64,000 nucleotides of DNA from a bacterium (GCA_017542305.1 JAFXXK010000014.1:35207-99206); one strand, 5' to 3'; positions 9,790 to 19,113 are shown, counted from the stretch's first letter. A program made the numbers and translations. The notes: generated by a model from the letters alone, not told the origin.

Positions 9790-9817
9790 TTGTAATTAGA
9801 CAGAAAAATATTATAAT
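9790..9817 (+). promoter_or_regulatory. Strong promoter directly before the FliI-type ATPase gene
   Basis: TTGTAA at 9790-9795, 16-bp spacer, perfect TATAAT at 9812-9817. Only 8 bp separate the -10 box from the ATG at 9826 and there is no Shine-Dalgarno sequence, so the transcript is probably leaderless. Confidence 0.6.
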
Positions 9818-9825
9818 TTAAGTAT

Positions 9826-11178
9826 ATGGATAATCTTGATATAGACACATCACGAATAGACAAATTAAAAGAACTTGTCAGAAACAAATTGGATACTACG
9901 GAATTGTACCAATTTAAAGGTACTGTATCAAAGCTTTTGGGATTGACGGTTGAAGTTAAATTACCCGGATTAAAAGTCGGGGATTTGTGCTATATCGAAA
10001 CAAATACAGGGGAAAGAAAACCTGCCGAAGTTCAGGCATTTAAAGGTGATGTGGCTCAGTTACTTTTGCTTTTGGACGGTAACGGGATAGGACAGGGAAG
10101 TACGGTTGTCGGAACGGGTAAACCAATTATCATACCTGTCGGAGATTTTTTATTAGGCAGACTGATTAATCCAATGGGCGAACCTATTGACGGCAGACCT
10201 ATGGATATAACCGGAGCGACATGGCGTTCTATAGAAGGACCTCCGCCGGGACCGTTTGAAAGACCGATTATTACGGAAATATTCTCAACAGGTGTTCGTG
10301 CAATAGATTCCTGTATGACTATGGGCTGCGGACAGCGTTTAGGTTTATTTGCAGGTTCAGGGGTAGGTAAAAGTACGCTTTTGGGTATGATAGCCAGAAA
10401 CTCGGATGCTGACGTAAACGTAGTTGCGCTGATAGGAGAACGCGGCAGAGAAGTTAAAGAGTTTGTTGAAGATTCTTTGGGCGAAGAAGGTATGGCAAAA
10501 TCAGTTCTTGTTTGTTCAACAGGTGACCAGCCTCCGTTAATCAGACAGAAAGCCTTACTGACAGCAACCGCCGTATGTGAATACTTCAGAGATCAGGGCA
10601 AGAAAGTTTTCCTTATGACAGATACCGTAACCCGTTGTGCAATGGCAGGACGTGAAGTAGGTCTGTCACTCGGCGAACCTCCTACAATGAAGGGTTATCC
10701 GCCATCAATTTTCTCATGGCTGCAAAAGGTTCTTGAACGTGCAGGAAACAGTCCGAAAGGTTCAATTACGGCATTATATACGGTATTAATGGAGGGTGAT
10801 GATATTTCAGACCCTATCGTTGACATCGTGCGTGGTATTGTTGACGGTCACATCTTCCTTTCAAGAAAAGTTGCTGAAAGTAACCACTACCCTGCAATTG
10901 ATGTCCTTGGAAGTATTTCAAGGTTGATGTCCGCAATAGCAACTCCCGAACATAAAGAAGCTGCTGCCAAGATGAGAAAAATTTTAGCACTATACAGAGA
11001 AAACAAAGATTTAATCGACGTAGGCATGTATGTTCCGGGTTCTAACCCGAGCCTTGACGTTGCAATACAGATGATGCCGCAGGTTAACGCATTCTTACAA
11101 CAGAGAACGTCCGACAGCGTAACGATGGAAACTACTATCCAAACTCTGGTCGATATGATGCAGGGTGTAGAGATTTAG
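9826..11178 (+). CDS. FliI/SctN-type secretion ATPase
   Basis: A 450-residue rotary-type ATPase of the FliI/YscN family, which energises flagellar or injectisome type III export at the inner-membrane base. Walker A is AGSGVGKST (residues 176-184), followed by VVALIGERGREVKEF and a Walker B region KVFLMTDTVTRCAMAGREVG. LGEPPTMKGYPPSIFSWL is the catalytic-stator region typical of FliI/SctN, not of F1 alpha or beta. The N-terminal beta-barrel lacks long extensions and the C-terminus is FliI-length. No FliH, FliJ or export-gate gene is adjacent, so I cannot tell flagellar FliI from injectisome SctN. Convergent with the exbD gene downstream. Confidence 0.9.
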   Translation: MDNLDIDTSRIDKLKELVRNKLDTTELYQFKGTVSKLLGLTVEVKLPGLKVGDLCYIETNTGERKPAEVQAFKGDVAQLLLLLDGNGIGQGSTVVGTGKPIIIPVGDFLLGRLINPMGEPIDGRPMDITGATWRSIEGPPPGPFERPIITEIFSTGVRAIDSCMTMGCGQRLGLFAGSGVGKSTLLGMIARNSDADVNVVALIGERGREVKEFVEDSLGEEGMAKSVLVCSTGDQPPLIRQKALLTATAVCEYFRDQGKKVFLMTDTVTRCAMAGREVGLSLGEPPTMKGYPPSIFSWLQKVLERAGNSPKGSITALYTVLMEGDDISDPIVDIVRGIVDGHIFLSRKVAESNHYPAIDVLGSISRLMSAIATPEHKEAAAKMRKILALYRENKDLIDVGMYVPGSNPSLDVAIQMMPQVNAFLQQRTSDSVTMETTIQTLVDMMQGVEI

Positions 11179-11188
11179 GAAATTACTA

Positions 11189-11578
11189 TTATATTTCAGA
11201 AACGGATATACTTGTTATACCTGAATTTCTTGCGCTGTCCATAACTTTAACTATAGCACCGTGGGTTGAATCTCCGTCTGTTTCTATCATCATACCGTCA
11301 GGATAATCCTTTGCAACTTTCTTCAGATAGGCTTCCAAATCATCAATGGCAATTTCCTCGCCGTCAATATAATATTTATCGTCCTCGGTAACATTGACTG
11401 TCAATATTTTGGCATCCTGATTAGTCAGATGCTCCTGCTCAACATTTTCCGGAACAGTCAAATTCAAGCCCTGTTGGTCAAGTAAAGGAGCGATAACCAT
11501 CATGATAATTAACAGAACAAGGAAAATATCTGTTAACGGTGTTATATTAATTTCATTAAATGTTTTTCTTTCTGACAT
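11189..11578 (-). CDS. exbD: ExbD/TolR-type biopolymer transport protein
   Basis: A 129-residue protein starting MSERKTFNEINITPLTDIF, followed by one membrane helix (LVLLIIMMVIAP). The Asp in PLTDIFLVLL is the conserved proton-pathway residue of ExbD/TolR. The periplasmic domain has the usual beta-alpha fold, with LTVNVTEDDKYYIDGEEI and a GAIVKVMDSARNSGI helix. With ExbB it harvests proton-motive force for TonB-dependent outer-membrane transport. It is the last gene of the minus-strand operon tonB-exbB-exbD-exbD and lies 5 bp after the first exbD. The two are diverged, not recent copies. Confidence 0.92.
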   Translation of the reverse strand: MSERKTFNEINITPLTDIFLVLLIIMMVIAPLLDQQGLNLTVPENVEQEHLTNQDAKILTVNVTEDDKYYIDGEEIAIDDLEAYLKKVAKDYPDGMMIETDGDSTHGAIVKVMDSARNSGITSISVSEI

Positions 11579-11583
11579 GGTAT

Positions 11584-12042
11584 TTACGCTCCCTCATCTA
11601 TATCTTCGGCATTCTTTTTAAGATTTTTTTGTTCTTTCTTACTGAGCGGCTCACCGGCAACGATAAGCTTTTTATATTCAGCATCCTGAGCTGCGTTCAT
11701 GACTTTCATTATCTCGGAACTTTTTACGGATGCGTCAGCTTTAACAACCAAATCCGGAGCTTCCAGCTGTGGTTTTAAAGCCTCTAGCTCAGACGTCAAC
11801 GCATCAGGATTTATCTGCTTGCCGTTAATAAACATCAGACCTTCTTTAGTAATCGATACCGTAGCATTTTTCTGCTCTATCGATATACCGCTGTTAATCT
11901 CAGGAATTTCTATTGCATTATCCATCGACTGGAACGACGGTGCAATAACCATCATGATAATTAACAGAACAAGGAAAATATCCGTTAACGGTGTAATATT
12001 TATTTCAGTAAAAAGTTTATTACTTTTTTTATTGAATGCCAT
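11584..12042 (-). CDS. exbD: ExbD/TolR-type biopolymer transport protein (second copy)
   Basis: A 152-residue ExbD/TolR protein. It opens FNKKSNKLFTEINITPLTDI and has the same single membrane helix and conserved Asp as its neighbour, then a periplasmic domain (ATVSITKEGLMFINGKQI). The C-terminal tail is longer and charged (KKEQKNLKKNAEDIDEGA). Two unlike ExbD subunits behind one ExbB suggest a heteromeric ExbD dimer, as in some multi-ExbD systems. It follows exbB by 18 bp and shares its operon. Confidence 0.92.
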   Translation of the reverse strand: MAFNKKSNKLFTEINITPLTDIFLVLLIIMMVIAPSFQSMDNAIEIPEINSGISIEQKNATVSITKEGLMFINGKQINPDALTSELEALKPQLEAPDLVVKADASVKSSEIMKVMNAAQDAEYKKLIVAGEPLSKKEQKNLKKNAEDIDEGA

Positions 12043-12060
12043 TTTCTAAGGTCCTTATAA

Positions 12061-12720
12061 CTATTTTACACTTGAAGTTGAAGATGAAGCAGATACCGGA
12101 GCCGATACTTCCTCTTCAGAATCAACAAAACTTAAGAATAATAATTTAATCAACTGAAAATCGTCTTCGTAATGTTTTACTTCAGACTGGAACCAGTTGT
12201 AGAATACAACAGCAACAATAGCTACAATCAAACCGAAAGCGGTAGCTATCAATGCTGAACCGATACCCATTGCAACTGCAGCGGATTGATTACCCTGAAC
12301 AGCCAAATCCTGGAATGTATAAAGAATTCTGACAACCGTACCAAACAAACCTAAGAACGGAGCTACACCACCAATTGTACCTAAAATGGTAAGGTGTTTT
12401 TCCAATTTTCTGATAGCAAGTGCTGCCGAAATATCATAAGAACGGGAGAAGCCTGTTTTCTGATCAGAGAAAATTCTTGTAGCTTCTTCTACAACTTCAC
12501 CTACAACACCGCCGCATTGAATGGCGATATTCTGTACTGCCTGCAAATTGTTTGCAGCTAATTCTCTTTGGATTCTTGGTATCAAAACCTGAATATCACG
12601 TTTATTTTTGTTGTAAACAGATAATCTCTGAAATACAACTACAACAACCATAAACGCACATACCAAAATCGGTAATAGTACCGGCCAATCCATTTTAATT
12701 GAGTTCCATAAAAGTTCCAT
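12061..12720 (-). CDS. exbB: ExbB/TolQ/MotA-type proton channel protein
   Basis: A 219-residue inner-membrane protein with three membrane helices: residues about 13-30, then LTILGTIGGVAPFLGLFGTV, then GIGSALIATAFGLIVAIVAV. These last two are the conserved MotA/TolQ/ExbB channel segments. Together with ExbD it forms the proton channel that drives TonB. The ending is Ser/Val-rich (SAPVSASSSTSSVK). It sits between the tonB-like gene (45 bp upstream) and the two exbD genes, so one motor unit is encoded in order. Confidence 0.92.
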   Translation of the reverse strand: MELLWNSIKMDWPVLLPILVCAFMVVVVVFQRLSVYNKNKRDIQVLIPRIQRELAANNLQAVQNIAIQCGGVVGEVVEEATRIFSDQKTGFSRSYDISAALAIRKLEKHLTILGTIGGVAPFLGLFGTVVRILYTFQDLAVQGNQSAAVAMGIGSALIATAFGLIVAIVAVVFYNWFQSEVKHYEDDFQLIKLLFLSFVDSEEEVSAPVSASSSTSSVK

Positions 12721-12765
12721 AATTTTTAATCCTCTTATCTTTTATTATCTAATACATTTGTTTTA

Positions 12766-13980
12766 TTAATACTTTGTTGCTCCGAATACGTTATAATCAA
12801 ACGTAAATTGAATATCTATACTTGAGTTTTTATACTCTGCAGGAAGCGGTTTGAACGGAGCCGTAAGTTTTACAGCATCTAATGCCGCCTGATCCGCACT
12901 TTGTAATCCTGATGATTTGAATACGCTGCAGGAAAGCAATCTGCCGTCTTTTGCAATCTTGAACATAAGAACTACACGTTTACTTTCGTTACCTTTCGGC
13001 GGATTCCAATTCATCTTGATACGACGTTGCAAATCTCTCATATATGGTCCGAAATCCGGATCTTTAATTGCATCAATACCCGGTCTGCCATTCGGATTAC
13101 CCGGTCCGGGATTACCGCCGCCGTTACCGCCGCCGCCAAGTTTTGAGCCTGAACCTGAACCGGCACCGTTACCTTTACCTGTAGGCGAAAGTGATGGTGC
13201 AGGTGCAAATTTGCCCGTACCTGTTGAAGAACCGGATTTGCCCGTAGGTGAACCGCCATTTGCTGCAGTACCTTTACCACTTATAGGTCCCGTAGCATAA
13301 GAACCCGATTTTGTACCGCCGCTCGGAACAGGAACCTGGAATGACGATGTCGGCTTTGTAGTAGCTTTCGGCGTCATTGGAGGTTTAAGTGACGGTTTAG
13401 CCGTAGGCGGATTTGGTTTCGCAGGCTGTTTTGCCTTTGGAGCCGGAGCTTCCGTTGTCGGCTTAGGTGTCGGTTTTGTCAACTTTTCTATAATAGACGG
13501 TGTTTTTTGAGTTTTTGGAGCCTGTTTGGGCTGCGCCTGTTGTTTTGGCGGAACAGGTTTTCTTACAGGTGACGGAGCCGGTGAGGGCTGTTTTGCCGGA
13601 GTAGACGGTGCTGCTGACGGCATTGAAACCTTCTGCGTCGGATCGTGATGTCCGCCTGCACGGGAATTAATATCTGCACGATACGGGGTATGCTTATTAA
13701 TCGGAGTATCTTCTTTCTCAACAAGCACAAATTCTATATCGTTAAGCTTTGCCTTCGGTCTGTCTGCCAACGGTACAATAATACCGAGTAATTTTAGAAC
13801 CCACCACAAAAGCAGGGTTACTACAATAACGGCAACATAAAAAGCAAGTGTCAGCCACATAGCCTGCATGATTGTCATGCTTTCTCTGTCTTCACGAATA
13901 ACCGCAGGCAGAGTGAAACCTCTGTTATTACTAAGCTCTTGTTCTTCTACGTTTTCCATGTATTTTCCAAGAATTGACAT
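12766..13980 (-). CDS. TonB-like energy transducer
   Basis: A 404-residue protein. A cytoplasmic N-terminus (about 35 residues) precedes one long membrane segment near residues 40-68 (LAFYVAVIVVTLLLWWVLKL). A periplasmic linker of about 200 residues is very rich in Pro, Lys, Ala, then Gly and Ser. The C-terminal TonB/TolA domain includes MRDLQRRIKMNWNPPKGNES, then VLMFKIAKDGRLLSCSVFKS and DQAALDAVKLTAPFKPLP. The domain links inner-membrane ExbB/ExbD to outer-membrane transporters. The membrane helix is not at the extreme N-terminus as in classical TonB. TolA is the alternative, but no tolB or pal is visible. First gene of the operon with exbB, exbD and exbD. Confidence 0.8.
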   Translation of the reverse strand: MSILGKYMENVEEQELSNNRGFTLPAVIREDRESMTIMQAMWLTLAFYVAVIVVTLLLWWVLKLLGIIVPLADRPKAKLNDIEFVLVEKEDTPINKHTPYRADINSRAGGHHDPTQKVSMPSAAPSTPAKQPSPAPSPVRKPVPPKQQAQPKQAPKTQKTPSIIEKLTKPTPKPTTEAPAPKAKQPAKPNPPTAKPSLKPPMTPKATTKPTSSFQVPVPSGGTKSGSYATGPISGKGTAANGGSPTGKSGSSTGTGKFAPAPSLSPTGKGNGAGSGSGSKLGGGGNGGGNPGPGNPNGRPGIDAIKDPDFGPYMRDLQRRIKMNWNPPKGNESKRVVLMFKIAKDGRLLSCSVFKSSGLQSADQAALDAVKLTAPFKPLPAEYKNSSIDIQFTFDYNVFGATKY

Positions 13981-14061
13981 TGTTTTTCCTTATCAACTTT
14001 CCCATAATCAACATCATTATAATTCTATTCTAAAACAAAAATAAAATTATTGCCTGCATGA

Positions 14062-14586
14062 TTAGTAATTTGTATTATATATTTCGGGATTTACCGTAAT
14101 CGGCTGGGTTAAAACCAAATCTATCGGGGTAGTAACCGGGATATCCACGTCACCTGCTTCTGTATGGAATTCGGTATTTAATCCGGTTATTTTTCCGACT
14201 TTTGTATCGTTTTTAACTATAGCTGATATCGGGATTTGAATCCCGTATGGAGTTGTTATTCTCGTGAACCTCAACATTAACTCACCGATATTACCCGCAG
14301 AAGCTCCGGATACTCTGATTACGCTTCCGTAAACTATACTGTCCACAGGGATAATTACTTTATTATTATAATAGAAATCTTCTCCCAGAACCATTGTAAC
14401 ATTTTGACCCAAAGATAATCTGTTTGATGTCAAAGGTGTTGTTACGATAGCATGTATAGTCTGCCCTTCCGGTACAGAAATAACGGCTCTCTTTGTTTCG
14501 CCAAATGTTTCGGCTTTAGCACACATACTAAATCCGCAAAGGCCGATAATTGAGATTATAAGAAATAATATCAAATATTTTCGCAT
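14062..14586 (-). CDS. Secreted beta-rich protein, paralogue of the next gene
   Basis: About 174 residues from the ATG at 14586, which has an AAAGGT ribosome site and opens a signal peptide (MRKYLILFLIISIIGLCGF, then CAKA). The mature part is beta-rich: VPEGQTIHAIVTTPLTSNRL, then GQNVTMVLGEDFYYNNKVII and PVDSIVYGSVIRVSGASAGN. The alternation of GxxV, a lone IP and GxV resembles the C-terminal barrel of VirB10/TrbI-like proteins, but only by pattern. It shares the same layout (PEG..., DFY, VP, GxV) with the gene at 14665, so the two are tandem paralogues. Located just upstream of the TonB operon. Confidence 0.65.
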   Translation of the reverse strand: MRKYLILFLIISIIGLCGFSMCAKAETFGETKRAVISVPEGQTIHAIVTTPLTSNRLSLGQNVTMVLGEDFYYNNKVIIPVDSIVYGSVIRVSGASAGNIGELMLRFTRITTPYGIQIPISAIVKNDTKVGKITGLNTEFHTEAGDVDIPVTTPIDLVLTQPITVNPEIYNTNY

Positions 14587-14664
14587 TTGACATACCTTTC
14601 TTTGAGAATAACACATACCCTATTATCTCTCTGATATATATTTTATGTAAACAAAAAGCTTTTG

Positions 14665-15261
14665 TCAATCTGTAACAGTATGGGTAATCGTAAGTGGTTT
14701 TGTAAGAATAATCAGCCTGTCCTCTCCTGAAAGAATAATTGCATGCGAGCCTTTTTGTCTTTCTCGTCCGGGACGGAGCTGCAATGTTGTATTATTCCCT
14801 ATTTTACTCTGATAATGCGGCATTTTTCTCCAGGCTGCCGGAGCAGACATCTCTCCACCTACCATATTCCCATTTGAAGTATATATATATGCATTCACCG
14901 GAATTTCATATTTGTCGGGCAGAATCATTTTTGTAATTCTGACTTTAAAGGAGCCGTTAGTACCGACCACCGGATCGTGAACTTCTTCTACATAACCTAC
15001 AAAAGTTGTATTTTCGGGAACAACATTTGTGTCATCAACATAAAAATCATTTGTCGATATAAAATATACCTTGTAGCCTTCCTGACAATACTGGGTTGAA
15101 ATTTCCTGAGCACTTTCAACACCTATAAATGTACCTTCAGGCAGTTCAATAGCGTTATAATCACGCACTTCCATAAAAACAGGTTCAACCTGCGCCGCAC
15201 AAACCTTTATTACGGGAATTGCCAACATACCTATACATAATGCCGCTAAAAATCTCTTCAT
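14665..15261 (-). CDS. Secreted beta-rich protein, tandem paralogue
   Basis: About 198 residues from the internal ATG that opens a signal peptide (MKRFLAALCIGMLAIPVIKV, cleavage after CAA). The mature part repeats the pattern of the downstream gene: LPEGTFIGVESAQEISTQYC, KVYFISTNDFYVDDTNVVPE, then VGYVEEVHDPVVGTNGSFKV. A basic loop rich in Arg, Gln and Lys (RPGRERQKGSH) precedes the last strands. Likely a periplasmic or outer-membrane associated protein. Function unknown. Position before the TonB/ExbB/ExbD genes hints at a shared envelope role. Confidence 0.65.
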   Translation of the reverse strand: MKRFLAALCIGMLAIPVIKVCAAQVEPVFMEVRDYNAIELPEGTFIGVESAQEISTQYCQEGYKVYFISTNDFYVDDTNVVPENTTFVGYVEEVHDPVVGTNGSFKVRITKMILPDKYEIPVNAYIYTSNGNMVGGEMSAPAAWRKMPHYQSKIGNNTTLQLRPGRERQKGSHAIILSGEDRLIILTKPLTITHTVTD

Positions 15262-15412
15262 AGAATTTATTATAACTATTTTGATACGAAAATCAATCAT
15301 ATATAATAATGGTTTTTTATGAACATTTAATACAGATTATTCGTTATATTTACATATATCTCTGTTTGTTGTAAATTTTAAATATGAATTAAGACAGTAG
15401 AGGGGAATATAA

Positions 15413-17890
15413 ATGCAAGTATCAGTAAATTGGTTAAACGAATTTGTAGATTTATCAAATATAGAGGATTCTCAGTTAGCACATGAATTGACCATGAGCG
15501 GTTTGGAAGTAGAATCGGTTAAGGAAGTAAAACCTCAATTTACAAATATTATTACGGTAAAAATCGAAAAAATAGATAACCATCCGAATTCCGATCACTT
15601 GCATTTGGTTACCGTAAATACGGGCTCCTCAACAAAAACTGTTGTTTGCGGCGCCCAAAACATTCAAGTCGGACAAATTGTTCCTTACGCAAGTGTCGGC
15701 AGCAAAGTTTTGGACAGGAAAACAGGTGAACAATTTGAGCTTACGCCTGCGGTTATCAGAGGGGTTGAATCTCAGGGCATGCTCTGTTCCGCAGATGAGC
15801 TTGGAGTTTCTGAAAGAAATTATCAGGAAGAAGACGGCATTTTAGTTCTTAACAGAATTTTCCCCGACGTAAAATTAGGCGAAAAAGTTGAAGATGTTTT
15901 GGGCTTTGAAAAAGATACCGTTATTGATGTTGCCCCAACAGCAAACAGAGGTGATCAGATGTCTGTTATCGGGGTTGCCAGAGAACTCAGTTCTTTATTT
16001 AATACTCCTCTTAAATTCAACCCTATTGAAGCAACAAGAGATTTATCAACAAATGAATTTAAGGTAGAAATTATAGATGAAGACGTTTGTAAATATTATT
16101 CTGTAGGAATTTTGAAAAATATAAAAATCAAACCGTCGCCGGATTGGATGCAAAAAAGATTATTGGCTTCCGGCATAAGAGCAATAAATAACGTAGTTGA
16201 TATTACAAATTACGTTTTACTTGAATACGGCTGCCCGCTGCACGCTTTCGATTTTGATAAATTAGACGGCTACTTATGTGTAAGACGAGCTAAAGAAGGT
16301 GAAAAACTTGTTACTCTGGACGAAGTGGAAAGAGAATTAACTCATGATACGGTTGTTATTGCTACTAAGGACAAACCTGTATGTTTAGGCGGGGTATTCG
16401 GCGGTTTAAACTCCGAAATTGACAATAACACTACCTCAATTGCCCTTGAGGCTGCATACTTTACACCGGCAACTAACAGAAAAAGTTCAAGAAGTGTCGG
16501 ATACAGAAGTGAAGCATGTGCAAGATTTGAAAGAGGTATCGACATAGAAGCCGTTAAACCGGCATTGATGCGAGCAATTCAACTTATGATAGAATTGGCT
16601 GATGCTGAAGTTGTAGGTGTTGTTGAGGACGGTAAAAACAAACTGGAGCCTATAGAAATTACCCTAAGATATAATCAGGTAACTAAGTTGTTGGGCTGCG
16701 AAATTGCACCCGAAAGATGTGATGCTATTTTAGAAAAACTCGGGTTTGAAAAATTAGGCGGAAATGTTGCCGCTGCAAAATTCCTCGTTCCGTCTTTTAG
16801 AGCTTATGACGTTACCAGAGAAGTTGATTTGATTGAAGAAATCGCAAGAATTAACGGTTATGATAAGATTACTCCGACATTACCTCAAAAAATGATGACA
16901 CCTGTTATATCATTGGAAGAAAAAGTTATAGCTAAGATTCATAATTTAATGCAGTCAGAAGGTCTTAATGAAATTATTACAACATCATTAATAGGGAAGC
17001 CTCTGTTAGACAGATATATGCTTTCTTATGATGATGAAAAAGCCGTTAAAGTTATGAACCCTGTCAGCGAAGAATGTACTATGCTTCGTCAAAATCTTGC
17101 GGTATCCGTATTGAATTGTATGAAATATAATTATGACAACGGACAGAAAAATTTCTGGGCATACGAAATAGGTAAAACTTATACGGTAGAAAATCCTGCG
17201 GATTTGAAATCAACAGGGGTTAAAGAGACTCAGGTTTTGGCGGGTATATTAACCGGGGAAATAGAAAATTCAAAATGGCAGGTTAAATCTCAGCCTGATT
17301 TCTATACCGTAAAAGGTATTGTTGAAAATCTGTTTGAAGAATTCGGTGTGACAAAACGTATTAAAATTATTCCGCTGGAAGAATCTTCATTAAAAGATTT
17401 TGATATTTTACATCCATACAGAAGCGCAGCAATATGTGTTTTAGGTAAACAATTAACTACAATAGGTTATATAGGACAAATTCATCCTGTATTAAAAGAT
17501 AAACTAAAACTGAATCAGGAAGCATTTATATTTAGCGTTGATGTTGATACATTAATTTCAATAGTTAAAGAAAATGTTCCGAGATTTAAACATCTTCCGC
17601 AATTCCCTGAAGTAAAACGTGATTTGGCTTTTGTTATAAATGATAAAGTTTCTTATGACGATATTCAGAAAGTAATCAAAAGCGGGGTTCAGCAAAACAT
17701 TTTCCAAGGTTGCGAAGTATTTGACGTTTATCAAGGAGAGAACATAGAAAAAGGCTATAAGAGTTTGGCCTTCAGAATAAAGATGTTGGACGAAAACTCA
17801 ACTTTGACCGATGATGTAATTGAAAGAAATATGCAATCCGTTAGAGAAAAACTTCAAAAGGCGTATGCCGATATTTCTTTCAGGGAGTAA
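15413..17890 (+). CDS. pheT: Phenylalanyl-tRNA synthetase beta subunit
   Basis: An 825-residue protein with an AGAGGGGAA ribosome site. It has the usual PheT order. The N-terminal B1 part (MQVSVNWLNEFVDLSNIEDS) carries an EMAP-like tRNA-binding domain (residues 40-150). B3/B4 editing core follows (about 210-390), with ILLEYGCPLHAFDF-type sequence. B5 DNA-binding-like and B6/B7 catalytic-like domains come next. The C-terminal FDX-ACB anticodon-binding domain starts near FPEVKRDLAFVINDKVSYDD. Acts as an alpha2-beta2 enzyme; the pheS alpha gene is not in the window, so the two subunits are unlinked here. Four bases separate it from the next gene. Confidence 0.97.
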   Translation: MQVSVNWLNEFVDLSNIEDSQLAHELTMSGLEVESVKEVKPQFTNIITVKIEKIDNHPNSDHLHLVTVNTGSSTKTVVCGAQNIQVGQIVPYASVGSKVLDRKTGEQFELTPAVIRGVESQGMLCSADELGVSERNYQEEDGILVLNRIFPDVKLGEKVEDVLGFEKDTVIDVAPTANRGDQMSVIGVARELSSLFNTPLKFNPIEATRDLSTNEFKVEIIDEDVCKYYSVGILKNIKIKPSPDWMQKRLLASGIRAINNVVDITNYVLLEYGCPLHAFDFDKLDGYLCVRRAKEGEKLVTLDEVERELTHDTVVIATKDKPVCLGGVFGGLNSEIDNNTTSIALEAAYFTPATNRKSSRSVGYRSEACARFERGIDIEAVKPALMRAIQLMIELADAEVVGVVEDGKNKLEPIEITLRYNQVTKLLGCEIAPERCDAILEKLGFEKLGGNVAAAKFLVPSFRAYDVTREVDLIEEIARINGYDKITPTLPQKMMTPVISLEEKVIAKIHNLMQSEGLNEIITTSLIGKPLLDRYMLSYDDEKAVKVMNPVSEECTMLRQNLAVSVLNCMKYNYDNGQKNFWAYEIGKTYTVENPADLKSTGVKETQVLAGILTGEIENSKWQVKSQPDFYTVKGIVENLFEEFGVTKRIKIIPLEESSLKDFDILHPYRSAAICVLGKQLTTIGYIGQIHPVLKDKLKLNQEAFIFSVDVDTLISIVKENVPRFKHLPQFPEVKRDLAFVINDKVSYDDIQKVIKSGVQQNIFQGCEVFDVYQGENIEKGYKSLAFRIKMLDENSTLTDDVIERNMQSVREKLQKAYADISFRE

Positions 17891-17894
17891 TATT

Positions 17895-18536
17895 ATGAAA
17901 AAGATTATTTTTACATTGTTTTTGTTTATGATGCTGTCAACCGGAGCATGGGCTACGGATGTTATTCCTGAAACCGTAAGTTTAAATAATACAAACACTT
18001 ACGGAGTATATCAGGTTCCACATGCAATAATTCTATATAATGAACCTGATGAAAATTCCGGAATTAAAGAAAAAATAGTATGGGATAGTGAAAATGTTGT
18101 CCCACAAAATTTAGAACGAAAAGATATGTTCGTTATGTATCTTGAGGATAAAGATTTTGCTATTATGGCAGTAACCGATGAAACTGAAGATTGGGTAGAA
18201 GTAATATATAATAATGCAACCGGAGATAAGGGTTGGATTAAAAAAGATGACCCTTATAAATTCAATACATGGGTAAATTTTTACAGCATGTACGGAAGAA
18301 AATACGGTTTAAAAATTCTTAAAGGAACGCCTGAAGCCATTAAATCAATGTATGGAACTCCGGAACAAACAAAAGCTATTTCAGTAATAAACCAGCCTAA
18401 AATAATCAATTTAAATATAATTAAAGGAAATTGGATGCTTGTGACGGTAGTTGATGCTGACAAAACGCCAAAAACAGGCTACGTTCGCTGGAGAGGCGAT
18501 GCCGGAGTAAAATATTTATTCCCTGATGTAAAATAA
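17895..18536 (+). CDS. Secreted SH3-like domain protein
   Basis: A 213-residue protein with signal peptide MKKIIFTLFLFMMLSTGAWA. I chose the ATG at 17895 because it opens this signal, directly after pheT. The mature part looks like two bacterial SH3 modules: TEDWVEVIYNNATGDKGWIK, and later GNWMLVTVVDADKTPKTGYV followed by RWRGDAG. Each carries the W/L-VxV ... GW/GYV pattern. SH3b proteins usually bind peptidoglycan or peptides in the periplasm. It probably shares the pheT transcript by position only. Confidence 0.75.
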   Translation: MKKIIFTLFLFMMLSTGAWATDVIPETVSLNNTNTYGVYQVPHAIILYNEPDENSGIKEKIVWDSENVVPQNLERKDMFVMYLEDKDFAIMAVTDETEDWVEVIYNNATGDKGWIKKDDPYKFNTWVNFYSMYGRKYGLKILKGTPEAIKSMYGTPEQTKAISVINQPKIINLNIIKGNWMLVTVVDADKTPKTGYVRWRGDAGVKYLFPDVK

Positions 18537-18547
18537 AGCCTTAACTG

Positions 18548-19042
18548 TTATGATTTAGTGAACATTTCAACAAAGTCACCGTCAATGTTTCGGTAGAATT
18601 TCGGCTTTTCGTTGCCGTTTCTGACCATTTTGAAATGATTTCCGGATAAAAGATTCCGGTACTCAATTATCTCGGATGCGATATCACCGTTTTCATGCTT
18701 ATTTCTTGAAATAGTTTTTATAATTTTTGCATTGGCAAGAGAGCCTTTTACGACCTGAATCCATTCATTAATCGGCGGAATAATCGAAAGCGTGTAGGAA
18801 TGCTGCTTGGTTATTTGAGTTTCAGTTCTGTGAAGGAAATCCAAATCGAATGAAATTTCTCCTCCATGTCCGTTTGCGGTAATTCTGGCATTGTTTTTAT
18901 CAATTGCATTAACATCTATATTTTTAAACCCATGTCGTTCTAATGTTTCACATAATCCAGATATTTCAGCAGCATCAGCTTTTGAATATCTTATCGTATT
19001 CTTTGAATTAATGATATGACCAAAGATATTTCCTAATCTCAT
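18548..19042 (-). CDS. Hypothetical protein
   Basis: A 164-residue soluble protein, ATG with an AAAGGAG ribosome site. N-terminus MRLGNIFGHIINSKNTIRYS carries an FG dipeptide near position 7, loosely like the PSFG family found elsewhere in the window. The middle has a NGHGGEISFDLDFLHRTET stretch, and the end EKPKFYRNIDGDFVEMFTKS. No catalytic motif seen. It is convergent with the SH3-like gene and 71 bp from the porin gene downstream on the same strand. Function unknown. Confidence 0.6.
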   Translation of the reverse strand: MRLGNIFGHIINSKNTIRYSKADAAEISGLCETLERHGFKNIDVNAIDKNNARITANGHGGEISFDLDFLHRTETQITKQHSYTLSIIPPINEWIQVVKGSLANAKIIKTISRNKHENGDIASEIIEYRNLLSGNHFKMVRNGNEKPKFYRNIDGDFVEMFTKS

Positions 19043-19113
19043 ATTTACTCCTTTTTACATTATTTTTTTTATGTAAAAAACGAAAAAATATTTTTTTGCT
19101 ATATCTTAATAAA

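Noticed and set aside
12917..13300. Plus-strand Pro-rich frame of 127 codons
   Set aside because: It is the antisense of the Gly/Pro linker of the TonB-like gene.
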